DNA of 64,000 nt from CBDESN01 sp965242495 (GCA_965242495.1 OZ251446.1:2170001-2234000), one strand, 5' to 3'; positions 33,591 to 42,488 are shown, numbered from the stretch's first letter. A program made the numbers and translations. Notes: generated by a model not told the origin, from the letters alone.

Positions 33591-34640
33591 ATGAGAGCGA
33601 CCCAAATCATGCTCAATAAGGGTTTCGGCGGGGCGGAGAGATATTTCGTCGACCTGGTTCGGTATCTGGTGCGCACTGGCCACGAGGTGCAAGCGATTTG
33701 TCACCGGCAGTCGATATGTGGCGGAGAGCTTGGACATGAGGCGGGGTTGGAGCTGCGGCGCGTTAACTTACTCGGCTCATGGGACCTGCCTGGGATACGC
33801 AGGATCGGGCGGCTTGTGGATGGCTTCTCCCCCGACGTCGTGCATGGCCACTTGTCCCGGGGAGCGTGGGTTGGAGGAAGAATCACCGGCGAGGGAGGAC
33901 CGCCGCTCGTGGTGAATATGCACAACTACATAAAATTCAAGCGCTATCGCAATGTCGATTTTTTCATTCCGACCACAAACTTCCAGGAAATTTTCCTACG
34001 AAACAATGGTATACCGGCGGAGAAAATATCCTTGATTCCCAATTTTTCTTCCTTTTCTCCGGTTGAAGAAGTTCGCCGACCCTCCCGGGGACCGGTACGA
34101 TTCCTGAGCTATGGGCGGATGGTGGAAGAAAAAGGTTTCCAGGATTTATTGGAGGCTTTCGCGAGGATACGCCGTCGGGGCCTCGACGTCCGGCTGTTGC
34201 TCGGCGGCGATGGTCCCGAGCGAACGCGCATCGGAGCTCTCTGCCGGGAACTCGAGGTAGCGGACCGGGTCGAGCTTCCCGGATGGATCGAGAATGTCGG
34301 CGAATTCCTCGCCCATGCCGACGTGTTCGTACTGCCGTCCCACTTTGAGCCGTTCGGTATCGTGGTGCTCGAGGCAATGTCGATGGGCGTGCCGATCATC
34401 GCCACGCGCACCGAGGGTCCGATGGAAGTACTCGATCCCGACACAGCTTATTTCGCCGATATCGCCGACGTCGATTCGCTTGCGACGGCAATGCAGACTG
34501 CCGCGGCGGAGCCGGAGCGGCGCATCGACAGGGCGCGGGCGGCGCTCGAACGTTACCGCACGACATATCATGACAGCGTGGTCGCGCCTCGTATCATCGA
34601 CGCCTACCGACACGCGGTAAGCGCTGCAAGCGGCTCGTGA
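33591..34640 (+). CDS. Glycosyltransferase family 4-like protein
   Basis: A 349-residue GT-B glycosyltransferase. The N-terminal acceptor domain starts MRATQIMLNKGFGGAERYFVDL with the glycine-rich loop, and the donor domain contains FLSYGRMVEEKGFQDLLEAF, LLLGGDGPERTRI and the E-x7-E motif SHFEPFGIVVLEAMSMG. It probably adds a sugar to LPS or another envelope glycan. Its 5' half (about 33600-34080), including HNYIKFKRYRNVDFFIPTTNFQEIF, is markedly more AT-rich than its surroundings. Lying 94 bp after tRNA-Gln, it looks horizontally acquired. The ATG at 33591 has GGGAAG upstream. Confidence 0.88.
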   Translation: MRATQIMLNKGFGGAERYFVDLVRYLVRTGHEVQAICHRQSICGGELGHEAGLELRRVNLLGSWDLPGIRRIGRLVDGFSPDVVHGHLSRGAWVGGRITGEGGPPLVVNMHNYIKFKRYRNVDFFIPTTNFQEIFLRNNGIPAEKISLIPNFSSFSPVEEVRRPSRGPVRFLSYGRMVEEKGFQDLLEAFARIRRRGLDVRLLLGGDGPERTRIGALCRELEVADRVELPGWIENVGEFLAHADVFVLPSHFEPFGIVVLEAMSMGVPIIATRTEGPMEVLDPDTAYFADIADVDSLATAMQTAAAEPERRIDRARAALERYRTTYHDSVVAPRIIDAYRHAVSAASGS

Positions 34641-34698
34641 ACGAGACCGCGCCCGGCTCCCGGTTTTCCGGCAGTCTGAGCGCCGCCTGCATATTTCC

Positions 34699-35622
34699 CT
34701 ACTGCTGCCAGGCGCGATTGTCCACCGTGTTCTCGTAGGTTGCGCCCTCAGGAACCAGGTCCCAGCCCACGGTCCATCTGTAATTGTCCTCGAACCGTTC
34801 CCTGGTATAGGGAACGGGCGGGGCGTTGAGGATGCGTGACAGCCGGAGATCCTTTTCCTCCAGGAGACCGTCGGCCTCCTCGATCAGATAGCGGGCGTAG
34901 CGCGCGGGATCGGCCTGGATCGCCTCGGCCGCCTTGGCCTCGGCCTCGAACATCCTGGCGAGAGTCGGGCCGTCCAGCTCGTCGCCCGCCGCCTCGCTCC
35001 GGGTCGAGTGCGACTCGATCAGGATGCGCATGCCCCACTTCTCGGCGACGCTGATCCAGGGCTCCATGAGGCTCACGGCGTCGACCTCGCCGTCGCGCAG
35101 CGCCTCCAGTCGCTCCCGCATGGTGCCGGCGAAGGCGGTCTTGATCTCGTCCCGTCCGAGGAAGCCTTCCAGCATCTTCAGAGTGGTGAAGTGCGAGCCG
35201 TTATAGGGGCTGACCGCGATCGGGCGGTTCTTGAGCTGCTCTGGCTCGTAGATGCCGGCCGCGGGGTTGGCGACGATCGCGAAGGCGGACATCGCCGACC
35301 CCAGCGCAACGATCATCGCCGGGCGCAAGCCAGCGCCTGCGTTGGCCTCGACAGCGCGCTTCATGACCCCCCATTCGCACATGCGGAACTGGTCGCAGTC
35401 GCCCTTGTCGTAGATCGACTCCATGGTGCGGGAGAAGATGTCCTGCTGAAGCGCCTGATGGTCGGCGTCGCGCTGGGCGGTGCCCGGCGTCCTGATGATC
35501 TCCACATCGAGCCCGACATCCGCGAAGAAGCCCTCGTCCCTGGCGACCAGCAAGGGCAGGTCGTGGATGGCGTTCATCATCGAGACTTTCACGTTCCGCA
35601 ACTTTCCACCGTTGTTCGTCAT
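34699..35622 (-). CDS. Solute-binding-protein-fold (NMT1/SsuA-like) protein without signal peptide
   Basis: A 307-residue protein with the type II periplasmic-binding fold of the NrtA/SsuA/THI5 group: NAIHDLPLLVARDEGFFADVGLDVEII, GYNGSHFT-like loop (AVSPYNGSHFTTLKML), and EVDAVSLMEPWI. The N-terminus (MTNNGGKLRNVKVSMMN) is hydrophilic and carries no signal or lipobox, so it appears cytoplasmic. No ABC permease or ATPase is nearby. It could be a THI5-like enzyme or a binding protein working with the two upstream genes. Cysteines occur in the segment DCDQFRMCEWG. The ATG has GAGGGA upstream. Confidence 0.72.
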   Translation of the reverse strand: MTNNGGKLRNVKVSMMNAIHDLPLLVARDEGFFADVGLDVEIIRTPGTAQRDADHQALQQDIFSRTMESIYDKGDCDQFRMCEWGVMKRAVEANAGAGLRPAMIVALGSAMSAFAIVANPAAGIYEPEQLKNRPIAVSPYNGSHFTTLKMLEGFLGRDEIKTAFAGTMRERLEALRDGEVDAVSLMEPWISVAEKWGMRILIESHSTRSEAAGDELDGPTLARMFEAEAKAAEAIQADPARYARYLIEEADGLLEEKDLRLSRILNAPPVPYTRERFEDNYRWTVGWDLVPEGATYENTVDNRAWQQ

Positions 35623-35698
35623 CGTATCTTCCCTCGGTTCGTCGGCGTATGCTCAGTCTGCCGCCATCGTAGAGCGCAATCGCGGCGAAGGTAACCCG

Positions 35699-36685
35699 TC
35701 ACCCGTCGGTCGAAGCCGACCTGTCCGGCGGATCGACCTCGCCGGAATCGAAATCTTCGTAATGCATGTCGGTCCGCTCCTCGATCAGATGCAGCATACC
35801 CGCGGCGTCCCTGGCGTCCACGAGGATCTTCGAAGCTCGCTTGAAGTCCGCTCCGAACCGGCCGCGGCTGTTCAGCGGGCACACCATCAGACAGATCTTG
35901 CAGCCGTAAAGCTTGTGGAAATAGGGCTCGCATGCCGGCGTATCGACGTGCCAGCGTTCGATCCCGTTGACCGTCCGCTTGTTCGGCTTGATGGCGTCGC
36001 CCGGGCAGAATCGCGCGCATACGCCGCAGTTCGCGCACACCTCGTCGATGCCGTAATCCTGCGGGCCGTCGGGCTTCAGCGGCATCTCCGTGGTAACCCC
36101 GCCTAGGCGGAACGACGATCCGAGCTCGGGCGAGATCAACGAACCATGCTTGCCAAGCTCGCCCAGCCCGGCCAGATAGGCCAAAGCGGGCAGCGGCACA
36201 TCCCCCTCGTTGGGCTGCATCGCGGCGCCGTAGCCGTAGGCCGCGAGCTGGTGGGCGAGCCGGACGCCGATGTCGTCCAGCCGGTGATAGACCCGATGCA
36301 CCTCGTCCTGCGAGCGGGGGCCGATATCGGCCATGTCGTCGTAGGACATCGCGATGGCGAACACGACGACGAACGTATGGGTGGGTTCGCCCGCCTGGGT
36401 GAAAGCGAAGCGGCGGTCGTATTCGGCGACGCCCACCGCGTCGGCGCCCATCTCCCGCGCCAGAGCCTTGATTTCCGCCGTCGCCCGCTCCGGATCCGCC
36501 ACCTCGGTGCGGTCCGGGTTGACCGGCGGCGCGCGGTTGGGCAGCAGGATTTCGTTGCGGATGTAGAGGCTCCGCTTCGCCGCCGGCGGAAAGCGCGCGC
36601 GGAAGCGCATCGCGCGGTCCCGGTCGGTTCCGCCGACGCGCGCCCTCGTCGGCCGCTCCGCGCCGCCGATGTCGATCTTGCCCAT
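35699..36685 (-). CDS. Reductive-dehalogenase-like protein with two [4Fe-4S] ferredoxin motifs
   Basis: A 328-residue protein. The middle part (ALAREMGADAVGVAEYDRRFAF, AYLAGLGELGKHGSLISPELGSSFRLGGVTTEMPL) resembles the corrinoid-binding core shared by reductive dehalogenases and epoxyqueuosine reductase QueG. It is followed by CANCGVCARFCP and CEPYFHKLYGCKICLMVCP, which would bind two [4Fe-4S] clusters. There is no Tat signal and no RdhB anchor. Redox chemistry on an organic substrate is inferred; dehalogenation is not shown. It is 25 bp downstream of the amidohydrolase and 76 bp upstream of the solute-binding-fold gene. Confidence 0.75.
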   Translation of the reverse strand: MGKIDIGGAERPTRARVGGTDRDRAMRFRARFPPAAKRSLYIRNEILLPNRAPPVNPDRTEVADPERATAEIKALAREMGADAVGVAEYDRRFAFTQAGEPTHTFVVVFAIAMSYDDMADIGPRSQDEVHRVYHRLDDIGVRLAHQLAAYGYGAAMQPNEGDVPLPALAYLAGLGELGKHGSLISPELGSSFRLGGVTTEMPLKPDGPQDYGIDEVCANCGVCARFCPGDAIKPNKRTVNGIERWHVDTPACEPYFHKLYGCKICLMVCPLNSRGRFGADFKRASKILVDARDAAGMLHLIEERTDMHYEDFDSGEVDPPDRSASTDG

Positions 36686-36710
36686 CCCGCTGCGGCCTCC
36701 GGCGCCTGGG

Positions 36711-37784
36711 TCAACCGATGCGGTAAAGCCGCCGAGCGTTGCGGTAGACGATGTTGGCCTTGGCCTCGTCGTCGATGTCGTCGCGCGACAGGAACGCCGG
36801 CAGTTCCGCGGTCAGGTCTTCGTAGGACGGCTCGTGCGGATAGTCGGAGGCGTAGACGATGCGTTCCGACCCCACCATGTCGATGACGTGCGGCAGCGAC
36901 GATTCGCCGAGCTCCATCGCCGCCCAGATATGCTCGCCCTCGCGGAAATAGTCCGAAGGCCGCTTGCGCAGCCGCTTGCGCGCCGCGACGCCGTGGATCG
37001 AATCGAACTCGTAATCCATGCGGTCCATCATGAACGGAATCCAGGCGCAGCCCCCTTCGAGGAACGCGAAACGCAGCTTGGGAAACGCATCGAACACGCC
37101 GGCGAACATCATCTCGGTCAGGTTGACGAAGATCGGCACCGGGTGTTCGAGCGTGTGGGACGCGACGTATTGCGTGAAGTGATCGAAGCCGAAGCCTTCG
37201 CTCGGCGCGCCGTGCAGCGCGAGGGTCATGTCGCATTCCTCGGCCGCTTCGTAGATCGGCCAGAAGAACGCATCGCCCAAAGTCTTGCCGGTCCTGGTCA
37301 CGGTGGGGAGCGCCATCGCGACGAAACGCTTGCGATCGCGGGCGCAGCGCCGAAGTTCGGCCGCCGCGGCGACGGGGTCCTGCACCGCGGCGACCCCGGC
37401 GCCGTAGAGGCGGTCGTCCTGGCGCGTGTATCGGTCTTCGAGCCAGTTGTTGTAGGCGGTCGCGGTGGCTACGGCGAAGGGAACATCGCGCATCAACCCG
37501 TGGGCGAGGGCCGCGGTGGGATAGAGCACGCTGCCCTCGGCGCCGATATCGGCCAGACACTCCGCCCACACCCCGGCGTCGGTGCGCCAGTATTTCCGGT
37601 TGGCGTCTTCCCTGGCGATCATCGGGCTCCGCGACCAGCCGTCGAGGCTGGGGAAGATCCCCATCGCCGTCATCCGCTTCTTGTTCGCGTGCTCGCCCTC
37701 GTAATACTCGACCAGCTCGTCGTCGTCCTCGAGCACATGGCCGTCGCCGTCGAACACCTTGAAGCCGTTGACCGTCATCGCCAT
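36711..37784 (-). CDS. Amidohydrolase-2 family protein (ACMSD-like fold)
   Basis: A 357-residue metal-dependent hydrolase or decarboxylase of the amidohydrolase 2 family. Recognisable parts are the N-terminal DGDGHVLEDDDELVEYY, the LALHGAPSEG histidine strand, FAFLEGGCAWIPFMMDRMDYEF, and the C-terminal metal aspartate segment IVYASDYPHEPSYEDL. The first metal motif has DGDGH where DxHxH is usual, as in several members of unknown function. Relatives catalyse non-oxidative decarboxylation or hydrolysis of cyclic compounds. The ATG at 37784 has AAGGA upstream. It leads the three-gene group and lies 84 bp downstream of ccmI. Confidence 0.8.
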   Translation of the reverse strand: MAMTVNGFKVFDGDGHVLEDDDELVEYYEGEHANKKRMTAMGIFPSLDGWSRSPMIAREDANRKYWRTDAGVWAECLADIGAEGSVLYPTAALAHGLMRDVPFAVATATAYNNWLEDRYTRQDDRLYGAGVAAVQDPVAAAAELRRCARDRKRFVAMALPTVTRTGKTLGDAFFWPIYEAAEECDMTLALHGAPSEGFGFDHFTQYVASHTLEHPVPIFVNLTEMMFAGVFDAFPKLRFAFLEGGCAWIPFMMDRMDYEFDSIHGVAARKRLRKRPSDYFREGEHIWAAMELGESSLPHVIDMVGSERIVYASDYPHEPSYEDLTAELPAFLSRDDIDDEAKANIVYRNARRLYRIG

Positions 37785-37868
37785 TCGTCCTTCGCCCCGG
37801 TCGCCGACGCCGACGGAACCCGGACCCACGGTAGGCGATCCGGGGTTCGCCGGCAAGCGCCCGCCAAG

Positions 37869-38756
37869 TCACCGAGCCCCGCCCAGAGTCTCGATCCGCG
37901 CGGTCAGCGCGCGATGCGCCGGCGAGCCCGGTTCGAGCAGCGCGCGGAGTCTCGTCCAATAGGCGCGCGCGCCGTCGTCGTCGCCTCCCTGCCGGGCCGC
38001 CAATCCGGCGAGCCAGAGGCCGTCGCGGTGGTCCGGGTCGATGTGCAGGATGCGGGACATGACCGCTCGAAACGCCGGCGGCGGCGCGACCCCGGGCGCT
38101 TCGGCGCGCATGACGCTCGCCGCGTAGCCGACCAGCAGATCGGCGTCGTCCGGCCGCCGCCGCGCGGCCTCGGCATAGGCGTCGCGGGATTTCTCCGGCT
38201 CACCGAGCACATGATAGGATCGCGCCAGCCGCAGCCAGCCATCGACGTCGTCCGGCTGGTCCCGGAGCCGTTGCGCCAAGCCGTCGACCATGGCGCGGAT
38301 CATCGCCTCGCGCTCCTCGGGCGACATGTCGCGCGCCAGCCGCGCCAGCTCGCGCCGCGCTGCGCCCGCGTCCTCCGCTCCGGCGGCGAAGCCGTCCGGC
38401 CGGTCGGGCAGTCGCGGCGCGCCGACATCGGCGTAGAGCAGGAACGCGCATAGCGGCACGGCGATGCCGATCGCGACCGCGCTCCGCGGCGCCGGGCGCG
38501 GACCGGCCGCCGGGGCGGCCTCGCCGCCGTCCAGAGCAAGCATGCGCCGGCCGATCTCCGCCCGCGCCGCCCGCGCCTGTTCGGCGTCGATCCGCCCCTG
38601 CGCGCAGTCGCGCTCGAGTTCGGCGAGCTGATCCCGGTAGATCTCCAACGCGAAGGCTTCCCGCGGCGGAGCGGCCGGCGGCCGGCGGACCAGCGGCCGC
38701 AACAGCAGCGCCAGGGCGAACGCCGTCATGCCGGCGAAGACGATCCAGAGGGTCAC
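37869..38756 (-). CDS. ccmI: Cytochrome c biogenesis protein CcmI
   Basis: CcmI delivers apocytochrome c to the CcmFH heme lyase. The 295-residue protein starts with a membrane helix (LWIVFAGMTAFALALLL), a cytoplasmic leucine-zipper-like region (EIYRDQLAELERDCAQGRIDAEQARAARAEIGRRML), a second helix (SAVAIGIAVPLCAFLLY) and a periplasmic TPR domain (DVDGWLRLARSYHVLGEPEKSRDAYAEAARRRPDDADLLVGYA). The GTG start overlaps the ccmH stop (GTGA). It is the last gene of the ccmEFGHI group. Confidence 0.92.
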   Translation of the reverse strand: MTLWIVFAGMTAFALALLLRPLVRRPPAAPPREAFALEIYRDQLAELERDCAQGRIDAEQARAARAEIGRRMLALDGGEAAPAAGPRPAPRSAVAIGIAVPLCAFLLYADVGAPRLPDRPDGFAAGAEDAGAARRELARLARDMSPEEREAMIRAMVDGLAQRLRDQPDDVDGWLRLARSYHVLGEPEKSRDAYAEAARRRPDDADLLVGYAASVMRAEAPGVAPPPAFRAVMSRILHIDPDHRDGLWLAGLAARQGGDDDGARAYWTRLRALLEPGSPAHRALTARIETLGGAR

Positions 38757-39235
38757 GACCCGGCGTCCTCGCCGGCCAAGCGGGCGAGGCGGCGTTCCTC
38801 CTCGTCGGTCAGCGCCGGCGTCCCGGCGGCCCCCGGCCGCCGCCGCAGGAACAGGAACATCGCCGCGGCGCCGGCGCCCAGCGCCAGCGCCGGCCCCAGC
38901 CAGAGCAGATACGTCGCCGGCTTGAACGGCGGCTCGAGCAGGACGAAATCGCCGTAGCGCGCGGCGACGAACGCGATGACCCGGTCGTCGCTGTCGCCCG
39001 CGGTCAGACGCTCGCGGACGACGGCCCGGAGGTCGCGGGCCAGCTCCGCATCCGAGTCGTCGATCGACTGATTCGGGCACACCAAGCAGCGCAGCATCTT
39101 GCCGATACCGCGCGCGCGCGCCTCGAGCGCGGGGTCGCCGAGAGCCTCGCCGGGCTCGATCGCGGCGCCCGGCGGCGCGTTCGCGCCGAGCGCGATCAGC
39201 AGCGCCAGCACCGCAAAGGTCCGCTTCGTCGTCAT
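38753..39235 (-). CDS. ccmH: Cytochrome c-type biogenesis protein CcmH
   Basis: A 160-residue thiol-disulfide protein of the heme lyase complex. It has a cleavable signal (FAVLALLIALGANAPPGAA), the active-site motif MLRCLVCPNQSIDDSDAELARDLR (CxxC within LRCxxCxNQ), and a C-terminal membrane helix (ATYLLWLGPALALGAGAAAMFLFL) followed by a cytoplasmic tail. It reduces the apocytochrome CxxCH motif. It overlaps ccmG and ccmI by 4 bp each. Confidence 0.94.
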   Translation of the reverse strand: MTTKRTFAVLALLIALGANAPPGAAIEPGEALGDPALEARARGIGKMLRCLVCPNQSIDDSDAELARDLRAVVRERLTAGDSDDRVIAFVAARYGDFVLLEPPFKPATYLLWLGPALALGAGAAAMFLFLRRRPGAAGTPALTDEEERRLARLAGEDAGS

Positions 39236-39774
39236 CGCGTCAGCGTCCGCAGCAGCGGTCGGATACGGCGGTCGAGATCGTGCGGCGTCATCGGGCCGAC
39301 GTGCTTGTAGCGGACGATTCCCTCGCGATCGACGACGAAGGTCTCGGGATAGCCGTAGACGCCCCAGTCGATCGAGACGCGCCCCCGGCTGTCGGCACCG
39401 ATCGCCCGGTACGGATCGCCCAGCTCGTCCAGGAAGGCCAGCGCGTCCTCGGGCCGATCCTTGTAATTGATGCCGTAGATCGGCACGCCCTCGGCGGCGA
39501 GCCGCATCAGCACCGGATGTTCGACCCGGCAGGGGGCGCACCACGACGCGAAGACGTTGACCAAGCCGACCTTGCCCGCGAGGTCGGCGGAAGACAGGCC
39601 GACCCCGCGCCCCTCGATCGGCGGCAGCGCGAAGCCGGGCGCAGGCTTGTCGATCAGGGCCGAGGGGATGCGCCTCGCGTCTTTGCCGCCCGATCCGATC
39701 TGGTGGAGATAGATCGCGAACGCAGCGGCCAACCCGGCGAACAGGACGACCGGCAGGACGAACCCCAAGCGCAT
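39232..39774 (-). CDS. ccmG: Thiol:disulfide interchange protein CcmG (DsbE)
   Basis: A 180-residue membrane-anchored periplasmic thioredoxin that keeps apocytochrome c or CcmH reduced. The anchor is residues about 4-24 (GFVLPVVLFAGLAAAFAIYL), the active site is VNVFASWCAPCRVEHPVL, and GINYKDRPEDALAFLDELGDPY and GVYGYPETFVVDREGIV are typical CcmG blocks including the cis-proline. It starts 9 bp after the ccmF stop. Confidence 0.95.
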   Translation of the reverse strand: MRLGFVLPVVLFAGLAAAFAIYLHQIGSGGKDARRIPSALIDKPAPGFALPPIEGRGVGLSSADLAGKVGLVNVFASWCAPCRVEHPVLMRLAAEGVPIYGINYKDRPEDALAFLDELGDPYRAIGADSRGRVSIDWGVYGYPETFVVDREGIVRYKHVGPMTPHDLDRRIRPLLRTLTR

Positions 39775-39783
39775 GGCGCGGCG

Positions 39784-41778
39784 CTACTCCGCCGGGCGCG
39801 CGACCGGGCCGGCGGGGGCCGGGCGAACCCTCCGGCGCGGCGCGCCGACCCGGAGCCGCCGGTCGGTGAGCGAGATCAGCCCGCCGAACGCCATGGCCGC
39901 CGCGCCGATCCAGATCCAGGGGACCAGCGGGTTGTGGTAGAGGCGGGTGGCGAAGGCGCCGTCGCCGTCGGGTTCGCCGAGAACCGCATAGATGTCGGCG
40001 AGCCAGGTCGTGTGGATGCCGGCCTCGGTGGTCTCGGAGCGTTCCGCCGGGTAGAATCGCTTCTCGGGTCGCAGCCGCGCGACGACGCCGGAATCCCCGC
40101 GCACGGCGAACTGCCCGCGCATCGCCGTATAGTTGGGTCCGCTGACCCGTTCGGCGCCGTCGAAGACGACCGTGTAGCCGGCGAGCTTCACCTCGTCGCC
40201 CGGGCGCATGAGCTGGATCCGTTCGGTCTGCCAGGCCGACGACGCGGTGACTCCGGCGACGAGTATGCCGAGGCCCGCATGCGCGGCCGCGGCGCCCCAG
40301 GCCGAGCGCGGCAGGCGGGCGGCGCGGCGGAGCGTATCGCGCGGCGGAATGCGGAACAGGCCGAGCGTCTCGGCGAGTCCGGCGAGCGATCCTGCGACCA
40401 GCCACGCCGCCAGCCCGAGCCCGACGGCGGCGAAGACCTGGTTGCCGGCGGCGACGTACCAGGAGACGAGCGCCACCGCGGCGGCGATGGCGGCCGCGAC
40501 CCGAAGCCGCGCGAGCACGCTCGCCAGATCGCCCCGTTTCCAGGTCATCATCGCGCCGACGGCGCATGCGGCCAGAAGCGGGACCATGACCGGAACGAAG
40601 GTCGCCTCGAAGAAGGGCGGGCCGACCGATATCCTGCCGCCGCCGAGCGCATCGAGAAGCAGCGGGTAGAGGGTGCCGACGAATACCGTCGCGGTCGCCG
40701 TCGCCAGCAGCAGGTTGTTGAGCAGCAGCGCGCCCTCGCGCGAGACCGGCGCGAACGGCGCACCGCCCTTGAGCGCGGGCGCGCGCAGCATGTAGAGCGC
40801 CAACGCCCCCCCGACGACGACCGCCATCAGCCCCAGGATGAACACGCCCCGCGCCGGGTCGGCGGCGAAGGCATGGACCGAGGTAAGCACGCCCGAACGC
40901 ACCAGAAAAGCGCCCAGCAGCGCCAGCCCGAAGGTGAGGATCGCGAGCAGGACGGTCCAGCTCTTCAGCGCGCTGCGGCGCTCGACCACGACCGCCGAAT
41001 GCAACAGCGCGGCGCCCGCCAGCCAAGGCATGAGGGAGGCGTTCTCCACCGGATCCCAGAACCACCAGCCGCCCCAACCCAGCTCGTAATAGGCCCACCA
41101 GCTTCCGAGCGCGATGCCGATCGTCAGCGCGCACCAGGCCGCCAGCGTCCACGGCCGCACCCAGCGCGCCCAGGCCGGGTCGACGCGGCCCTCGATCAAC
41201 GCCGCGACGGCGAAGGCGAAGGCGGTCGAAAAGCCGACATAGCCGAGATAGAGGAAGGGCGGGTGGAAGGCGAGGCCGGGGTCCTGAAGCAGCGGGTTGA
41301 GCCCCTGGCCCTCGGCCGGGGGCGGGTGGAGTCGGAGGAAGGGGTTGGAGGTGAACAGGACGAAGGCGAGGAACCCGAGCCCGACCGCGCCCTGCACCGC
41401 CAACACGCGCGCCTTGAGCGCCGGCGGCAGATTGCGCCCGAACGCCGCCACCGTAAGGCCGAATAGGGCGAGGATGAGCACCCATAACAGCATCGAGCCC
41501 TCGTGGTTGCCCCATACGCCGCTCACCTTGTAGAGCAGCGGCTTGAGGGTGTGCGAGTTCCGGGCGACGTTGGCGACCGAGAAATCCGAGACCACATAGG
41601 CCTGCATCAGGCACAGGAACGCGGTTGCGACGAACACGAACTGGCCGCACGCCGCCGGCCGGGCGAGCGCCATCCAGGCGGGGTCGCCGCGCGCCGCCCC
41701 GATCAGCGGCAGCGTCGCCTGGACCGCGGCGAGCGCCAGCGCCAGGACCAGGGCGAACTGTCCGATCTCGGGGATCAT
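39784..41778 (-). CDS. ccmF: Heme lyase subunit CcmF
   Basis: A 664-residue polytopic membrane protein with about 15 helices that attaches heme to apocytochrome c. The WWD heme-handling domain reads GWGGWWFWDPVENASLMPWL, preceded by GVWGNHEGSMLLWVLILALFGL and HPPFLYLGYVGFSTAFAFA. Conserved histidines needed for heme b lie in these periplasmic loops. Its ATG overlaps the ccmE stop by 4 bp. Confidence 0.96.
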   Translation of the reverse strand: MIPEIGQFALVLALALAAVQATLPLIGAARGDPAWMALARPAACGQFVFVATAFLCLMQAYVVSDFSVANVARNSHTLKPLLYKVSGVWGNHEGSMLLWVLILALFGLTVAAFGRNLPPALKARVLAVQGAVGLGFLAFVLFTSNPFLRLHPPPAEGQGLNPLLQDPGLAFHPPFLYLGYVGFSTAFAFAVAALIEGRVDPAWARWVRPWTLAAWCALTIGIALGSWWAYYELGWGGWWFWDPVENASLMPWLAGAALLHSAVVVERRSALKSWTVLLAILTFGLALLGAFLVRSGVLTSVHAFAADPARGVFILGLMAVVVGGALALYMLRAPALKGGAPFAPVSREGALLLNNLLLATATATVFVGTLYPLLLDALGGGRISVGPPFFEATFVPVMVPLLAACAVGAMMTWKRGDLASVLARLRVAAAIAAAVALVSWYVAAGNQVFAAVGLGLAAWLVAGSLAGLAETLGLFRIPPRDTLRRAARLPRSAWGAAAAHAGLGILVAGVTASSAWQTERIQLMRPGDEVKLAGYTVVFDGAERVSGPNYTAMRGQFAVRGDSGVVARLRPEKRFYPAERSETTEAGIHTTWLADIYAVLGEPDGDGAFATRLYHNPLVPWIWIGAAAMAFGGLISLTDRRLRVGAPRRRVRPAPAGPVARPAE

Positions 41779-42221
41779 CGCCCCGCCGGACCTTTCCAGC
41801 GACCCGACCGCTTGAGCGCTTCGGCGACTTCCGGCGGCATATAGGTCTCGTCATGCTTGGCCAGCAACCTTCGCGCCCGGAAGACGCCGCCGGCGTCCAG
41901 CTCGCCCTCGGCGACGACGCCTTGCCCCTCGCGGAACAGGTCGGGCAGGACGCCGCGATAGGCGACCGGCAGCGTATGAGCGAGATCGGTCACCCGGAAC
42001 TCGATGGCGAGCCCGTCGGCGCGCCGGATCACGCTGTCCTCGACCACGATGCCGCCGATGCGGAACCGCCGGTCGAGGGGCGCGTCCCCGGTCGCGACCT
42101 CGGTCGGGCTGTGGAAAAAGACGATGTTGTCCTCCAACGCGCTCAGGATCAACGCGGCCGCCCCGGCGAGCGCGGTCATGCCGGCGACGACGGCGTAGAG
42201 CCGACGCCGCTTAGCCCGCAT
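41775..42221 (-). CDS. ccmE: Heme chaperone CcmE
   Basis: A 148-residue protein with one N-terminal membrane helix (LYAVVAGMTALAGAAALILSAL) and a periplasmic OB fold (FRIGGIVVEDSVIRR, VAYRGVLPDLFREGQGVVAEG). The covalent heme site is the histidine in LLAKHDETYMPPEV, with the HxxxY pattern of system I. It heads ccmEFGHI, separated from ccmD by an unusual 653-bp gap, so it may have its own promoter. Confidence 0.95.
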   Translation of the reverse strand: MRAKRRRLYAVVAGMTALAGAAALILSALEDNIVFFHSPTEVATGDAPLDRRFRIGGIVVEDSVIRRADGLAIEFRVTDLAHTLPVAYRGVLPDLFREGQGVVAEGELDAGGVFRARRLLAKHDETYMPPEVAEALKRSGRWKGPAGR

Positions 42222-42325
42222 CTCTCACCCTGTCCACGGCCTGCGTCGCGCCGGCGCGCCGGCGCGGAGCAACCGGCGAAACCCCGATACGCCCGCGGCC
42301 GACGCTTCTTCGAGGTAAATTTATG

Positions 42326-42341
42326 CAATCTTCGATTGCAG
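42326..42341. repeat. Copy 1 of a 16-bp direct repeat with internal dyad symmetry
   Basis: CAATCTTCGATTGCAG. With one flanking T and G it forms TGCAATC-TTC-GATTGCA, 7-bp arms around a 3-bp centre, so it could be a protein-binding operator or a small hairpin. The second copy is at 42668-42683 in the same orientation. Confidence 0.55.
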
Positions 42342-42488
42342 AAAATCCGCCGTGGAATCCGCGCCGGACCGGCGCGGATCGCCCTGCCGGCCAGAGGGCC
42401 GGGCGGCTATGCGGGAGCCCCGAAGGGCGTCCCGTCGGCGAAAAAATAACAATTCCGTTGTATATCAACATGTTATGAAGAAATAACA

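Noticed and set aside
34699..35622. ABC transporter operon
   Set aside because: No permease or ATPase gene is nearby and the binding-fold protein has no signal peptide or lipobox.
35699..36685. Epoxyqueuosine reductase QueG assignment
   Set aside because: The two ferredoxin motifs and part of the core fit, but the AGLGELGKHG...PEFG/PELG pattern and missing C-terminal HEAT region fit RdhA-like proteins better; kept as a general family call.
38753..41854. Apparent 1033-codon frame that would fuse sequence upstream to CcmH
   Set aside because: Most of it is an arginine-rich frame-shifted reading of ccmF and ccmG. CcmH has its own ATG, signal peptide and a 4-bp overlap with ccmG.
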